Shown piece after piece: positions 17,770 to 26,102 of a DNA stretch of 64,000 nucleotides. The stretch lies in assembly GCF_035920365.1 (NCBI RefSeq), contig NZ_CP109150.1, positions 744,001-808,000 on the forward strand. Reading direction: 5' to 3'. The stretch is from Micromonospora sp. NBC_01740. GTDB lineage: Bacteria > Actinomycetota > Actinomycetes > Mycobacteriales > Micromonosporaceae. Every line of letters starts with the position of its first letter. Positions within the stretch are counted from its first letter, which is position 1. The translations under genes and the position numbers were made by a program. Below the pieces are notes generated by a model, which was not told where the DNA came from, made no database searches, and saw nothing but the letters and a program-made list of their open reading frames with translations.

Positions 17770-18983
17770 CTGCCACCGCCCCGGCTGACCAGGAGCATGG
17801 CGACGTCGTCGGCGAACGGACCGCCGTTGAGCTGCTCGGCGCGCCCGACCAGCCAGGCCGGCAGCTCCGACAGCGGCACGGCGAGGGTCGCCGGATCGGC
17901 GAGCAGTCCGCTGAGGCCCGGCACGTCGAGGCGCTCGTCGCCCTCGCCGATCCGGCCCTCGATGAGGCCGTCGGTGTACATCAACAGGGACCAGTCATCG
18001 GTGTCGAACTCCAGGTCGTAGGCCACGGGCCGGCGGGGTCGTACGCCGAGCAGCAGGCCGCCGGGTGCCGGAACCGGCACCACCTTGCCCCCGGCGAGCA
18101 GCAGCGGCGGCGGGTGCCCGGCCAGCCGGACGGTGGCCCGGTTGGCGTCGAGGTCCAGCCGCACGGTCGCGACGGTCGCGAAGATCTCCTGGAGCCGGCG
18201 CTCGCTCATCAGCACCTGTTCCAGCGCCGGGAGCACCTCGTCGTCGGGCACACCCGCGAGGATCAGCGCCCGCCAGGCGACCCGGAGCTCGACGCCGAGG
18301 GCCGCCTCGTCCACGCCGTGCCCGCAGACGTCGCCGACGATCAGGTCGAGCCGGTCGGGCCGGGTCTGCACCACGTCGTAGAAGTCACCGCCGATCAGGG
18401 CGGCGTGCCGGCCGGGCCGGTAGAAGGTGTGCACCGCGACGACGTCGGTGGTCATCAGCGGCTGGGGCAGCAGGCCCCGTTCGAGGCGGGCGGACTCGGC
18501 CTGGCGCAGCTCGACCTCGCGCAGCCGCCGGGCGTTCTCGTCGGCCCGCTTGCGCTCCACCGCGTAGCGCAGCGCCCGGGTCAGCAGCACCCCGTCGACC
18601 TGGCCCTTGACCAGGTAGTCCTGGGCACCCTCGGCGACGGCGACGATGCCGAGGTGCTCGTCGGAGCGGCCGGTCAGCACGCAGACGGCGGCGCCACTGG
18701 CCATCTCCAGCACCTGACGCAGCCCGTCGAGGCCCTGCGCGTCGGGCAGGCCCAGGTCGAGCAGGACGCAGTCGACGCCCATCACGCGCTGCCGGGCCTC
18801 GCTGAGGCTGGTCGCCACCAGCAGGTCGATCATCGAGTTGGTCTCGGCGAGCAGCTCACCGACCAGGAAGGCGTCGCCCTCGTCGTCCTCCACCAGCAGC
18901 ACCCGCAGCCGCTCGCCGGGAGGCAGGTTGGGATGACGTCCCATGCCGCCGTGCGGATACGGCACGACGGAGGAACCGGCCAT
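17766..18983 (-). CDS. Receiver-SpoIIE (PP2C) phosphatase, RsbU-like
   Basis: The protein is about 405 residues. An N-terminal receiver domain (acceptor Asp76 in CVLLDLGLPD, VLTGRSDE switch) joins through a short coiled coil to a SpoIIE-type PP2C domain with GGDFYDVV (198-205), GDVCGHG (217-223) and a terminal FADDVAMLL. Such proteins dephosphorylate anti-anti-sigma factors and so release stress or developmental sigma factors; the target here is not in the window. I placed the start at ATG 18983 (gggga upstream); ATG 18944 is an alternative. A stronger ggaaggag lies near 19041, followed by an ATC codon in frame. Confidence 0.88.
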   Translation of the reverse strand: MAGSSVVPYPHGGMGRHPNLPPGERLRVLLVEDDEGDAFLVGELLAETNSMIDLLVATSLSEARQRVMGVDCVLLDLGLPDAQGLDGLRQVLEMASGAAVCVLTGRSDEHLGIVAVAEGAQDYLVKGQVDGVLLTRALRYAVERKRADENARRLREVELRQAESARLERGLLPQPLMTTDVVAVHTFYRPGRHAALIGGDFYDVVQTRPDRLDLIVGDVCGHGVDEAALGVELRVAWRALILAGVPDDEVLPALEQVLMSERRLQEIFATVATVRLDLDANRATVRLAGHPPPLLLAGGKVVPVPAPGGLLLGVRPRRPVAYDLEFDTDDWSLLMYTDGLIEGRIGEGDERLDVPGLSGLLADPATLAVPLSELPAWLVGRAEQLNGGPFADDVAMLLVSRGGGR

Positions 18984-19067
18984 GCCGGTCCCCCGGTGCG
19001 GCCGGGTCACCGCCGCGAGACGCGGGAGATCGCTGGTGATGTCGGGCTCCTTCCGAGTGCCCTGCTG

Positions 19068-19096
19068 ATCCTGTATTAGACAACGTTCGCACACAA
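19068..19096 (-). promoter_or_regulatory. Candidate promoter of the phosphatase/kinase operon
   Basis: On the minus strand TTGTGT (19096-19091) is followed after 17 bases by CAGGAT (19073-19068). This is a reasonable match to a housekeeping actinobacterial promoter. It lies about 85 bases upstream of the chosen start of the first gene in the four-gene signalling operon. Confidence 0.35.
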
Positions 19097-19251
19097 CACG
19101 ACGGGCTCCGCATGCGCGGGCATGGGTCGGATCACTGTGCGGCGAGGGGCAAAGCGGGCGTCCGCGCTCCCCCGGCCCGCACCGGGAGTCCCGCTGACGG
19201 CCGCCGGGGTGCAGGATGGTGCCCACCTGAGACCCGTCCCGAGGAGACCCC

Positions 19252-21627
19252 GTGGGCGCACCCCCCACCCGCCCCGCCGACCGCGCGCTGGCCCGGCCCC
19301 GTCGCCGGCTGGTCGCCGCCGCGGCGGCGCTCGCCGCGCTCGTCGCCGTCGGCGCCGGCACCCTGCTCGACCTGCGCACCCCCGCGCCGCGCCCGGCCGA
19401 CGCGCCGCCGGGCGAGTTCAGCGCCGCCCGGGCGTACGAGCACGTCGAAGTCGTCGCCGCGCGGACGCACGTGGCGGGCAGCCCCGCCAACGACCAGGTC
19501 CGCGCGCACGTCGAGGGGGTGCTGCGCGGCCTCGGCCTGGAGACCGAGGTGCAGGACACCGTCGCGCCCGAGGCCGGCCAGCTCAGCGGGGCGGCCGGCG
19601 GGGCCACCCTGGCCCGGGTCCGCAACGTGGTGGCCCGGCTGCCCGGCACCGACCCCACCGGCAAGGTCTTCCTCGTCTCGCACTACGACTCGGTGCAGTC
19701 CGGGCCGGGCGGCAACGACGACGCCGCCGGCACCTCGGCCATCCTGGAGGTGGCCCGCGCCCTGGCCGCCGGTCCCCGGCCACGCAACGACATCGTCTTC
19801 GTGCTCACCGACGCCGAGGAGGCGTGCCTGTGCGGGGCGGCGGCGTTCGCGTCCAGCCACCCGCTGGCCGCCGACGGCGGCGTCGTGCTCAACCTGGAGG
19901 CACGCGGCTCGACCGGCCCGGTGATCATGTTCGAGACGTCGCGGGACAACGCCGCCCTGGTGGACGCCTTCGGCCGGGCCGCGCCGCACCCCGTGGGCAC
20001 CTCGTTCGCCGTGGAGATCTACCGCGCGCTGCCCAACGACACCGACTTCACCGCGTTCCTCGACAACGACTTCGTCGGGCTGAACTCGGCGTACATCGAC
20101 GGCGGGGCGATCTACCACACTCCGCTGGACACTCCCGCCGCCATGGACCGGTCCAGCCTCCAGCACCACGGCGACAATGCCCTCGGCCTCGCCCGTGAGT
20201 TCGGCCGGGTCGACCTGAGGGCGCTGGACTCCGGGCACGACGCCACCTACTTCCCCGTCCCGGGCGGGCTGGTCCGCTACCCCGGCTGGCTGGTCCTGCC
20301 GTTGGCGCTGCTCGCGCTCGCCGCCGTGGCGGCCCTCGGCTGGCTCGCCCTGCGGCGGGGCCGCACCACCGGGGGCCGGCTCGCCGCCGGGTTCGGGCTG
20401 GCGCTGCTGCCGCTCGTGCTCGCCCCGCTCGCCGCGCAGCTGCTCTGGGCGGCGATCACCGCGCTGCGGCCCGGCTACGCCGAGCTGCTCGACCCGTACC
20501 GGCCCACCTGGTACCGGCTGGCCGTGGTGGCGCTCGCCGCCGCCGTCCTGTTCACCTGGTACGCGCTGACCCGCCGCCGGGTCGGCCCGGCCGCGCTCGC
20601 CGTCGGCGGGCTGGGCTGGCTGGCCGTGCTCGGGGTGCTGCTCGCCGTGCTGGTGCCCGGCGGGGCGTACCTGGTCACCCTCCCGGCCCTGGCCGGCGCG
20701 GTGGCCGGGCTGGTCGCGCTGAGCGTGCGCATCGACGGTCCGTGGCCGGTGGTCGCGACGACCCTGGCCGCCGCGGTGGCCGTGGTGATCCTGCTGCCCA
20801 CCGTCGTCCTGCTCTTCCCGGCGCTCGGCATGGCCATGGGCGGGGTCGCGGCGCTGGTCGCGGTGCTGCTCGGCCTCGCCGCGCTGCCGGTGGTCGACCT
20901 GCTGCACCCGCAGGCCGGCGGGCAGCGCGGACTGCTGGCCGTGCGCGCGCGCCGACTCGGCGCGCTGCCGGCCGCCGCCACCACGCTGGCGGCCGTGGTC
21001 CTCGCCGGGGTCGGGCTCGCCGTCGACCGCTTCGACGCCGCGCACCCCGCGCCCACCCACCTGATGTACGCCCTCGACGCCGGCACCGGGCAGGCCCGCT
21101 GGCTCAGCCACGAGGAGGACCCGCAGCCCTGGACCGACGGCTACGTCGACGGGGTGACCGAGGTCGCCGACTTCCCCGGCCTGGGCGACACCGAGCTGCG
21201 CGCCGGCCCGGCGCAGGCGGCGAGCCTGCCCGCCCCCAAGCTGGAGGTGCTCGCCGACACCACCGCCGGCACCGAGCGCACCCTGCGCCTGCGGCTCGTC
21301 CCGCAACGCCAGGTCCGGCTGACCACCCTGCACGTCGACGCGGCGACCGCGACGGTGCTGCGGGCGGAGGTGGCCGGCCGCGCGGTGCCCGTGGAGGCCC
21401 GGGAGGGCCGCTGGGGCTTCGGCCTGGTCTTCCACGCCCCGCCGCCGGAGGGGATCGAGGTGACGCTGACCGTCACGCCTAAGGCGGGGCAGGTGGCGCT
21501 GCGCGCGATGGACGCCAGCGACGGCCTGGACGCCCTGCCCGGCTTCCGCCCGCGCCCGCCGGACGTGGGGATCGTGGGCTCGCACAGCTCGGAGATGCTG
21601 GCCGTGGCCCGTACCTATCCGCTCTAG
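19252..21627 (+). CDS. M28-family metallopeptidase with multi-pass membrane C-terminus
   Basis: The protein has 791 residues. One N-terminal membrane anchor (about 19-40) precedes an M28 peptidase domain with the two-zinc ligand set: SHYDSV (His144, Asp146), GGNDDAAG (Asp156/157), TDAEEACLCG (Glu189/190), NLEARG and YHTPLDTP. This is followed by about eight to nine hydrophobic segments (345-600) and a C-terminal extracellular region of about 180 residues. The layout matches the ER-aminopeptidase-1-like/Fxna-type M28 proteins seen in actinobacteria, with the catalytic domain outside. Start GTG 19252 has gaggaga 6 bases upstream. Substrate unknown. Confidence 0.9.
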   Translation: MGAPPTRPADRALARPRRRLVAAAAALAALVAVGAGTLLDLRTPAPRPADAPPGEFSAARAYEHVEVVAARTHVAGSPANDQVRAHVEGVLRGLGLETEVQDTVAPEAGQLSGAAGGATLARVRNVVARLPGTDPTGKVFLVSHYDSVQSGPGGNDDAAGTSAILEVARALAAGPRPRNDIVFVLTDAEEACLCGAAAFASSHPLAADGGVVLNLEARGSTGPVIMFETSRDNAALVDAFGRAAPHPVGTSFAVEIYRALPNDTDFTAFLDNDFVGLNSAYIDGGAIYHTPLDTPAAMDRSSLQHHGDNALGLAREFGRVDLRALDSGHDATYFPVPGGLVRYPGWLVLPLALLALAAVAALGWLALRRGRTTGGRLAAGFGLALLPLVLAPLAAQLLWAAITALRPGYAELLDPYRPTWYRLAVVALAAAVLFTWYALTRRRVGPAALAVGGLGWLAVLGVLLAVLVPGGAYLVTLPALAGAVAGLVALSVRIDGPWPVVATTLAAAVAVVILLPTVVLLFPALGMAMGGVAALVAVLLGLAALPVVDLLHPQAGGQRGLLAVRARRLGALPAAATTLAAVVLAGVGLAVDRFDAAHPAPTHLMYALDAGTGQARWLSHEEDPQPWTDGYVDGVTEVADFPGLGDTELRAGPAQAASLPAPKLEVLADTTAGTERTLRLRLVPQRQVRLTTLHVDAATATVLRAEVAGRAVPVEAREGRWGFGLVFHAPPPEGIEVTLTVTPKAGQVALRAMDASDGLDALPGFRPRPPDVGIVGSHSSEMLAVARTYPL

Positions 21628-21635
21628 GGCAGGCG

Positions 21636-21679
21636 GCGGGGGTGGCTCGGAGAACGGTCGGTCGCCGAGCCACCCCCGC
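21636..21679. terminator. Bidirectional hairpin terminator
   Basis: Perfect 15-bp arms gcgggggtggctcgg (21636-21650) and its complement (21665-21679) with a 14-base loop. It sits between the M28 peptidase stop and the convergent lectin-like gene. Confidence 0.8.
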
Positions 21680-21711
21680 ACCTGTCAGCAGCGGGTCGCC
21701 GTGACGTCAGC

Positions 21712-22179
21712 TCAGCCGCGGGTGACCGTGACCTCGGCGGTGAAGGCGCCGCTGCCGTTGCCCGGCGCGTCGTCGTTGATCCGCAGGTACAGCGTGCTGC
21801 CGGAGCCGTAGTAGGTGAACGTCGTGCCGGTCCCGGCGTACCGGTAGTTGCCGTTGGTCTTGGCCAGCAGCGAGAAGGCGCGGGCGTTCGTCATCGGGAA
21901 CTTCGAGTCGCCGGCCATGTTCGTCCAGCCCTGCGGCCCGTTCTGCCCGGTGAGCCACACGCCGGACCAGATCGACCCGTAGGCGCTGATCTGGACCCGG
22001 TCGCCGTACTGTAGCCAGCAGCCGGAGTTGACGTCGTACGACGCCTCCTCGACCTGCTTGGTCTCCTCGCAGACGATCGTGCTGGTGGCCGCCGCCTGTG
22101 CCGGCGTCACACCGACCAGCGCGCTGCCCGCCACGGCCGCCGCCACCGCGAACCGGGCCGAAACCGTCTTGAACCTCAT
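21712..22179 (-). CDS. Secreted LecA (PA-IL)-like lectin-fold protein
   Basis: The protein has 155 residues from ATG 22179 (gaggggg upstream). A clear signal peptide ends AQA around residues 28-30, so the protein is exported. The mature region has the pattern YGDRVQISAYGSIWSG...GPQGW...SLLAKTNG, ending LYLRINDDAPGNGSGAFTAEVTV. This spacing (GPQG, then the NDD-PG-x-GSGAF loop and a final beta strand) resembles the calcium-dependent galactose lectin LecA of Pseudomonas, where the NDx loop binds Ca2+ and sugar. Two cysteines near the start of the mature chain may form a disulfide. The assignment is by motif only; galactose binding is inference. Confidence 0.65.
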   Translation of the reverse strand: MRFKTVSARFAVAAAVAGSALVGVTPAQAAATSTIVCEETKQVEEASYDVNSGCWLQYGDRVQISAYGSIWSGVWLTGQNGPQGWTNMAGDSKFPMTNARAFSLLAKTNGNYRYAGTGTTFTYYGSGSTLYLRINDDAPGNGSGAFTAEVTVTRG

Positions 22180-22287
22180 GTGGTCCCCCTCGAAATGGTT
22201 GCCGTTACGGAGATCAACACTAGGAACTTGGACGTCGGGGCACCTCAGTGCGAGCACGTAATTGCTGTCGGCCAGGGGTCAGTCCGG

Positions 22288-22971
22288 TCAGTCCGCCAGG
22301 AAGGTCAGCACCGCGAGCACCCGCCGGTGGGTGTCCGGCTCGTCGGCCAGGCCGAGCTTGGCGAAGATGCTGCGTACGTGGGTCTCCACGGTGCGCTCGG
22401 AGAGGTGGAGTTCGGCGGAGATGCCCCGGTTGGCCCGACCCGCCGCCATCCGGGCCAGGATCTCCCGCTCACGCGGTGACAGCGCGCCGACACCGACCGA
22501 CACGCGCGGGCGGCGCAACAGCCGGTCGACCACGATCGGATCGATCGCCGTGCCCGCCGCCGCGACTCTGCGCACGTCGCGGACGAACCCGGTGACGTCG
22601 GTGATCCTGTCCTTGAGCAGATAGCCGACCCCGCCGCCGGGCTGCTGGAGCAGGGCCAGGGCCTCCCGGTGCTCCAGGTGCTGGGACAGCAGGAGCACGG
22701 CGACGCCGGGGTGACGACGGCGTACGGCCAGCGCGGCGCGGACGCCCTCCACGGTGAAGCTGGGCGGCATGCGGATGTCGACGATCGCGATGTCCGGCTG
22801 GTGCTCGGCGACAGCGGCCAGCAGTTGCTCGCCGTCGCCCACCTCGGCCACGACCGTGATGCCGTGCTGCTGAAGCAACAGCGCCAGGCCGCTGCGCAGC
22901 AGTACAGAGTCGTCGGCCAGAACCGCCCGCACACCACCGTCCCGAGCGGCGACCGGTACGGCCCGGGTCAT
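22288..22971 (-). CDS. NarL/LuxR-type response regulator
   Basis: The protein has 227 residues. The receiver domain (ADDSVLL acidic pocket, phospho-Asp in IAIVDIRMPP, Lys in YLLKDRI) is followed by a LuxR-type helix-turn-helix (LSPREREILARMAAGRANRGISAELHLSERTVETHVRSIFAKLG). The ATG at 22971 overlaps the stop of the kinase gene (ATGA), so it is the cognate regulator. The receiver carries a short Gly-rich insert (QQPGGGVGYLLKD) also seen in the second pair at 58456. Regulon unknown. Confidence 0.93.
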   Translation of the reverse strand: MTRAVPVAARDGGVRAVLADDSVLLRSGLALLLQQHGITVVAEVGDGEQLLAAVAEHQPDIAIVDIRMPPSFTVEGVRAALAVRRRHPGVAVLLLSQHLEHREALALLQQPGGGVGYLLKDRITDVTGFVRDVRRVAAAGTAIDPIVVDRLLRRPRVSVGVGALSPREREILARMAAGRANRGISAELHLSERTVETHVRSIFAKLGLADEPDTHRRVLAVLTFLAD

Positions 22972-24230
22972 GACGCCGCGAGTGGCATGACGGCGCGTAC
23001 CGCCGTGCCACGCCCCCGGGTGCTCGACACCCGCAAGGTCCCGCCGCACGACTCGACGCGCTCCCGCAGGCCGTGCAGCCCGCCACCCGGCACCGCGAGC
23101 GCGCCGCCGATCCCGTCGTCGTGGACGGTAACCTCGACCCGGCCGCCGCTGGTGGCGAGCGTGACGGACACCCGGCCCGCCCGGGCGTGTTTCTGGCTGT
23201 TCGTGACCGCCTCCATGGTGACGAAGTAGGCGGCGACCGCGACCGGTTCGGGCAACGTGAGGTGGCTGACCCGGTCGTCGACCAGGACGGGGACCGCGGC
23301 GCGCTCGGCGATGGCAGCCACCGCCCCGGAGAGGCCGTGGCACACCAGGGCCGCCGGGTTCATGCCCCGGACGAGGTCGCGCAGATCGGCGATCGCCTGC
23401 TCGACCTCCGCCGCGCCGCGCGCGACCAGGGCGGGATCGTCCTGCCGCAGCATCATTGCGGCGGCGAGCAGCCGCTGTTGCACTCCGTCGTGCACGTCAC
23501 GCTCCACCCTGCGGCGCTCCCGGTCGCGAGCCCGGAGCAGGTGGCGGCGCTCGGCGCGGTGCATGCTGAGCGCGGCCCCGACCGGGATCAGCGCCGCACC
23601 GAGGGCGTAGAGCGTGGTCGGCCAGTGCCCGGAGCCGTAGGCGACAGTGCTCAGCATCGCCGTGCACAGGCCGTTCACTGCCAACGCGGCCCAGAACGGG
23701 GCGTACACATGCCGTTCGGCGCGGTCGGCCCGGCGGTACCGCACGATGAACAGCCCGGCGAGAAACACGCCGACCAGCGGATAGGACCACGCCCGCAGGT
23801 GCAGCAGATGACCGGTGCTCAGTGTCCCGGCCACCATGGCCCCGGCGACGAGCACCGGCCAGTACGCGTAGCCGGCCGCGGCGACGAGCCGCTCCCACCG
23901 CCCCCGCAGTCGGCCCGACGACACGATGAGACCGGCGTGCAGGTGCATCGGGTCGTGCACGATGCTCAGCATCATGCCGGCGGTGAACAGGGCGGGCAGG
24001 GTGACGCGACCCCAGGCGTCCAGCAGCCACACCAGGCCACAGACCACCAGCAACGGCCCGATGCGGTTGGCGGGACGCTCCCGCCACAGCCGCAGTCCCA
24101 CCTCGACGTGCAGGACCCCGGTGACGGCGAGACAGGCCAGCTCCCAGGGATCCGTCCAGTACAGCGCCAGCAGCGGTCCGCACAGCAGCGTCGCGGTCGC
24201 GACGCGGAGCGGCCACCGTAGAAGTTCCAT
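22968..24230 (-). CDS. Sensor histidine kinase (HisKA_3 family)
   Basis: The protein is about 420 residues from ATG 24230; a TTG at 24257 would add nine residues. The N-terminal half holds about six to seven membrane segments without a recognised extracellular domain. Then come a dimerisation/phospho-acceptor region ERRRVERDVHDGVQQRLLAAAMML and a HATPase domain with N- and G-box features (TNSQKHARAG, DDGIGG, GGLHGLRERVESCGGTL). It phosphorylates the NarL-type regulator encoded by the overlapping downstream gene. The membrane-embedded input suggests it senses a membrane state or a lipophilic ligand, but that is inference. Confidence 0.92.
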   Translation of the reverse strand: MELLRWPLRVATATLLCGPLLALYWTDPWELACLAVTGVLHVEVGLRLWRERPANRIGPLLVVCGLVWLLDAWGRVTLPALFTAGMMLSIVHDPMHLHAGLIVSSGRLRGRWERLVAAAGYAYWPVLVAGAMVAGTLSTGHLLHLRAWSYPLVGVFLAGLFIVRYRRADRAERHVYAPFWAALAVNGLCTAMLSTVAYGSGHWPTTLYALGAALIPVGAALSMHRAERRHLLRARDRERRRVERDVHDGVQQRLLAAAMMLRQDDPALVARGAAEVEQAIADLRDLVRGMNPAALVCHGLSGAVAAIAERAAVPVLVDDRVSHLTLPEPVAVAAYFVTMEAVTNSQKHARAGRVSVTLATSGGRVEVTVHDDGIGGALAVPGGGLHGLRERVESCGGTLRVSSTRGRGTAVRAVMPLAAS

Positions 24231-24323
24231 GATCAGGATGGTGCCGCGTGGTCGCAAGCATCGGTGTACGTCCGTCGGCAGCCCGACTTTCCGCCCACGG
24301 GTGGGTCGGGGAAGCGGAAGCTC

Positions 24324-24578
24324 CTACTTCCAGCGGAAGTGGACGAAGAGGCGGCCGAAGTTCTTCGAGTCCTTCTCGACCCGGTGGTAGAGCTGCTTGA
24401 CGTCCTTCTGGTCGAGGAAGCGCAGCACCCGCTTCTTGAGCTGGCCGGAGCCCTTGCCGGGGATGATCTCGACGAGGGTGGCCTTCTTCGCCACCGCCTC
24501 GTCCATGATCCCGCGCAGGGCCCGGTCGATGTCCTGGCCCTTGTTGAAGATCTCGTGCAGGTCCAGCTTCAGCTTCAC
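24324..24578 (-). CDS. Small stand-alone Smr-domain protein
   Basis: This 84-residue Smr (small MutS-related) domain has the LDLH motif at the N-terminus (KLDLHEIF) and the GKGSGQLKKRVLRFL core followed by a basic C-terminal strand. Smr domains bind or nick nucleic acid and in some lineages act in mRNA quality control at collided ribosomes. Here the usual HGKGxG reads PGKGSG, so the first His is missing, which may affect catalysis; related short actinobacterial proteins may share this. No MutS2 partner is nearby. Start ATG 24578 fits the family N-terminus. Confidence 0.8.
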   Translation of the reverse strand: MKLKLDLHEIFNKGQDIDRALRGIMDEAVAKKATLVEIIPGKGSGQLKKRVLRFLDQKDVKQLYHRVEKDSKNFGRLFVHFRWK

Positions 24579-24649
24579 CGCACACCCGCCGCCAGCTCAC
24601 GTCCCATGACGCCGATGGTAGGCCGCCCGAGGCCGCCGGCGCACCGACC

Positions 24650-24710
24650 GGTGATCAGGACGCCATGTACGTCATCCGACGACTCTGACGTCCATGGCGT
24701 CCTGATCACC
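24650..24710. repeat. 25-bp near-perfect inverted repeat
   Basis: Arms 24650-24674 and 24686-24710 match over 25 bases with one mismatch and flank an 11-base loop. The arms begin ggtgatcaggacgccatg. It lies downstream of the TPR gene but beyond that gene's own stronger terminator, so it is more like a dispersed palindromic element than a terminator. Confidence 0.65.
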
Positions 24711-24746
24711 ATCGGCGCTCGGCGTTACGCGTCCCCGTGACGAGCG

Positions 24747-24784
24747 CGAGGGCGGGGCAGCTCCACCGAGCTGCCCCGCCCTCG
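24747..24784 (-). terminator. Hairpin terminator of the TPR gene
   Basis: Perfect 17-bp GC-rich arms (24747-24763 and 24768-24784) with a four-base loop, 8 bp after the stop codon of the minus-strand TPR gene. Confidence 0.85.
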
Positions 24785-24791
24785 TCCGCCG

Positions 24792-25160
24792 TCAGCGGGT
24801 GCCCTCGACCCGGGTCTGCACCCGGTCCAGGGCGGTGCGGTAGTCGTCGTTGCCGCTGTGCATGGCCGCCGCGATACGCAGGTGCCGCAGCGCGTCGGCG
24901 TGCCGGTTGAGCCGCTCCAGCGTGCGGCCCAGCACGTGGTGGGCGTAGTGGTCGGCGGGGTCCCGGTCGATCAGCTCCCGCAGCTGCGCCTCGGCCCGGT
25001 TGAGCTGGGCCGAGTGGAAGTACGCGCGGGCGAGCAGCTGGCGTACCGAGGCGTTGCCGGGCTCGGCCTCGACGATCGGCTCGAGCAGCCGGGCAGCCCC
25101 GGTCGGGTCACCGGCCTCGAAGAACATGGTCGCCCGCCGGTACTCGGCCAGAAGGTCCAT
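24792..25160 (-). CDS. Small tetratricopeptide-repeat protein
   Basis: This 122-residue soluble protein is built of about three TPR units (AEYRRATMFFEAGDPTGAARLLEPIVEAEPGN; VRQLLARAYFHSAQLNRAEAQLRELIDRDPAD; AHHVLGRTLERLNRHADALRHLRIAAAM). No catalytic or membrane segment is present, so it is a likely protein-protein adaptor. Start ATG 25160 is preceded by gaggggg; a GTG at 25187 would add nine residues. It is monocistronic with its own terminator. Partner unknown. Confidence 0.85.
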   Translation of the reverse strand: MDLLAEYRRATMFFEAGDPTGAARLLEPIVEAEPGNASVRQLLARAYFHSAQLNRAEAQLRELIDRDPADHYAHHVLGRTLERLNRHADALRHLRIAAAMHSGNDDYRTALDRVQTRVEGTR

Positions 25161-25256
25161 CCGACCCACCCCCTCGTGTCGCGCCACTGTCCCGACGCTG
25201 GCACAACATCAGCCGTACCGCGACTGTTCCCGGGGCGGGAACCGCGCGGGCCGGGG

Positions 25257-26027
25257 TCAGGTGGGGGCGCCGTGCCGGCCGGCGGCCAGCTCCCAGGCGC
25301 GTACGCCGCCGACGATGCCGGCGGTGTTGGGCACCACCACCACGTCGTCGCCCATCCGCACGAGCTGCTCGGGGCGGATCAGCCGGGAGTTGCCGCCGCC
25401 CAGGTAGAGCCGGTCCCAGCGGAACACCGGGCGCAGCCCGTCCACGACCTGGCGGATGCGGCGGGACCAGAACGCGTCCCCGAGCCGGCGCCGCTCCGGC
25501 TCCCCCACGTACGTGTCGTAGGTGGTGTTCCAGCGCACCGGGGCGTGGGACAGCTCCAGGTGCGGGGCGAGCACCCCGCCGTCGAAGAGCGCGCTGCCCA
25601 GCCCGGTGCCGAGGGTCAGCACCAGCTCGCAGCCGGTCCCGGCGACCACGCCGGCGCCGTGCACCTCGGCGTCGTTGAGCACCAGCGCGGGCACGCCGAA
25701 CGCCTCGGCGAGCGCGGTCCGCGCGTCGTACCCGGACCACTGGGCGACCAGGCCCGGGTCGACCTTCGACCGGGGGCCGGAGCGGGTCACGTAGTGCGGG
25801 GTGGCGACCACCACCCCGTGCCGGATCATGCCCGGCAGGCCGACGGTGAGCCGGTCCGCCGTGGGCAGCCGGCCGGCGAGGTCCAGCAGCGTCTTCACGA
25901 AGAGCGCCGGCGGCAGGGGGTACGGCGTGGGCACCCGCAGCGGCCGGGCGCGCATCGTGCCCGCCTCGTCCAGCACGGATGCCTTGATCCCGCCGCCGCC
26001 ACAGTCGATCGCCAGAGTGGTCACCAC
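25257..26027 (-). CDS. ppgK: Polyphosphate glucokinase (ROK family)
   Basis: This 256-residue ROK-fold sugar kinase has the phosphate-binding motif AIDCGGGGIKASVLD at the N-terminus, the conserved LNDAEV segment, LTLGTGLGSALF and the HLELSH motif corresponding to the PPGK hallmark. The length and N-terminus match actinobacterial polyphosphate/ATP glucokinases, which phosphorylate glucose using polyphosphate. The start is one of two adjacent GTG codons (26027 or 26024). The Shine-Dalgarno is weak. Divergent from the ABC-F gene at 26103 across only 75 bp. Confidence 0.9.
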   Translation of the reverse strand: MVTTLAIDCGGGGIKASVLDEAGTMRARPLRVPTPYPLPPALFVKTLLDLAGRLPTADRLTVGLPGMIRHGVVVATPHYVTRSGPRSKVDPGLVAQWSGYDARTALAEAFGVPALVLNDAEVHGAGVVAGTGCELVLTLGTGLGSALFDGGVLAPHLELSHAPVRWNTTYDTYVGEPERRRLGDAFWSRRIRQVVDGLRPVFRWDRLYLGGGNSRLIRPEQLVRMGDDVVVVPNTAGIVGGVRAWELAAGRHGAPT

Positions 26028-26102
26028 CCGAGCAGTGTGCCGCGCGCGTGCCGGGGCGTGGAGCAAGGGTGGGTGACCGGGGCGGGATAGGGTCGGGCAC
26101 TG

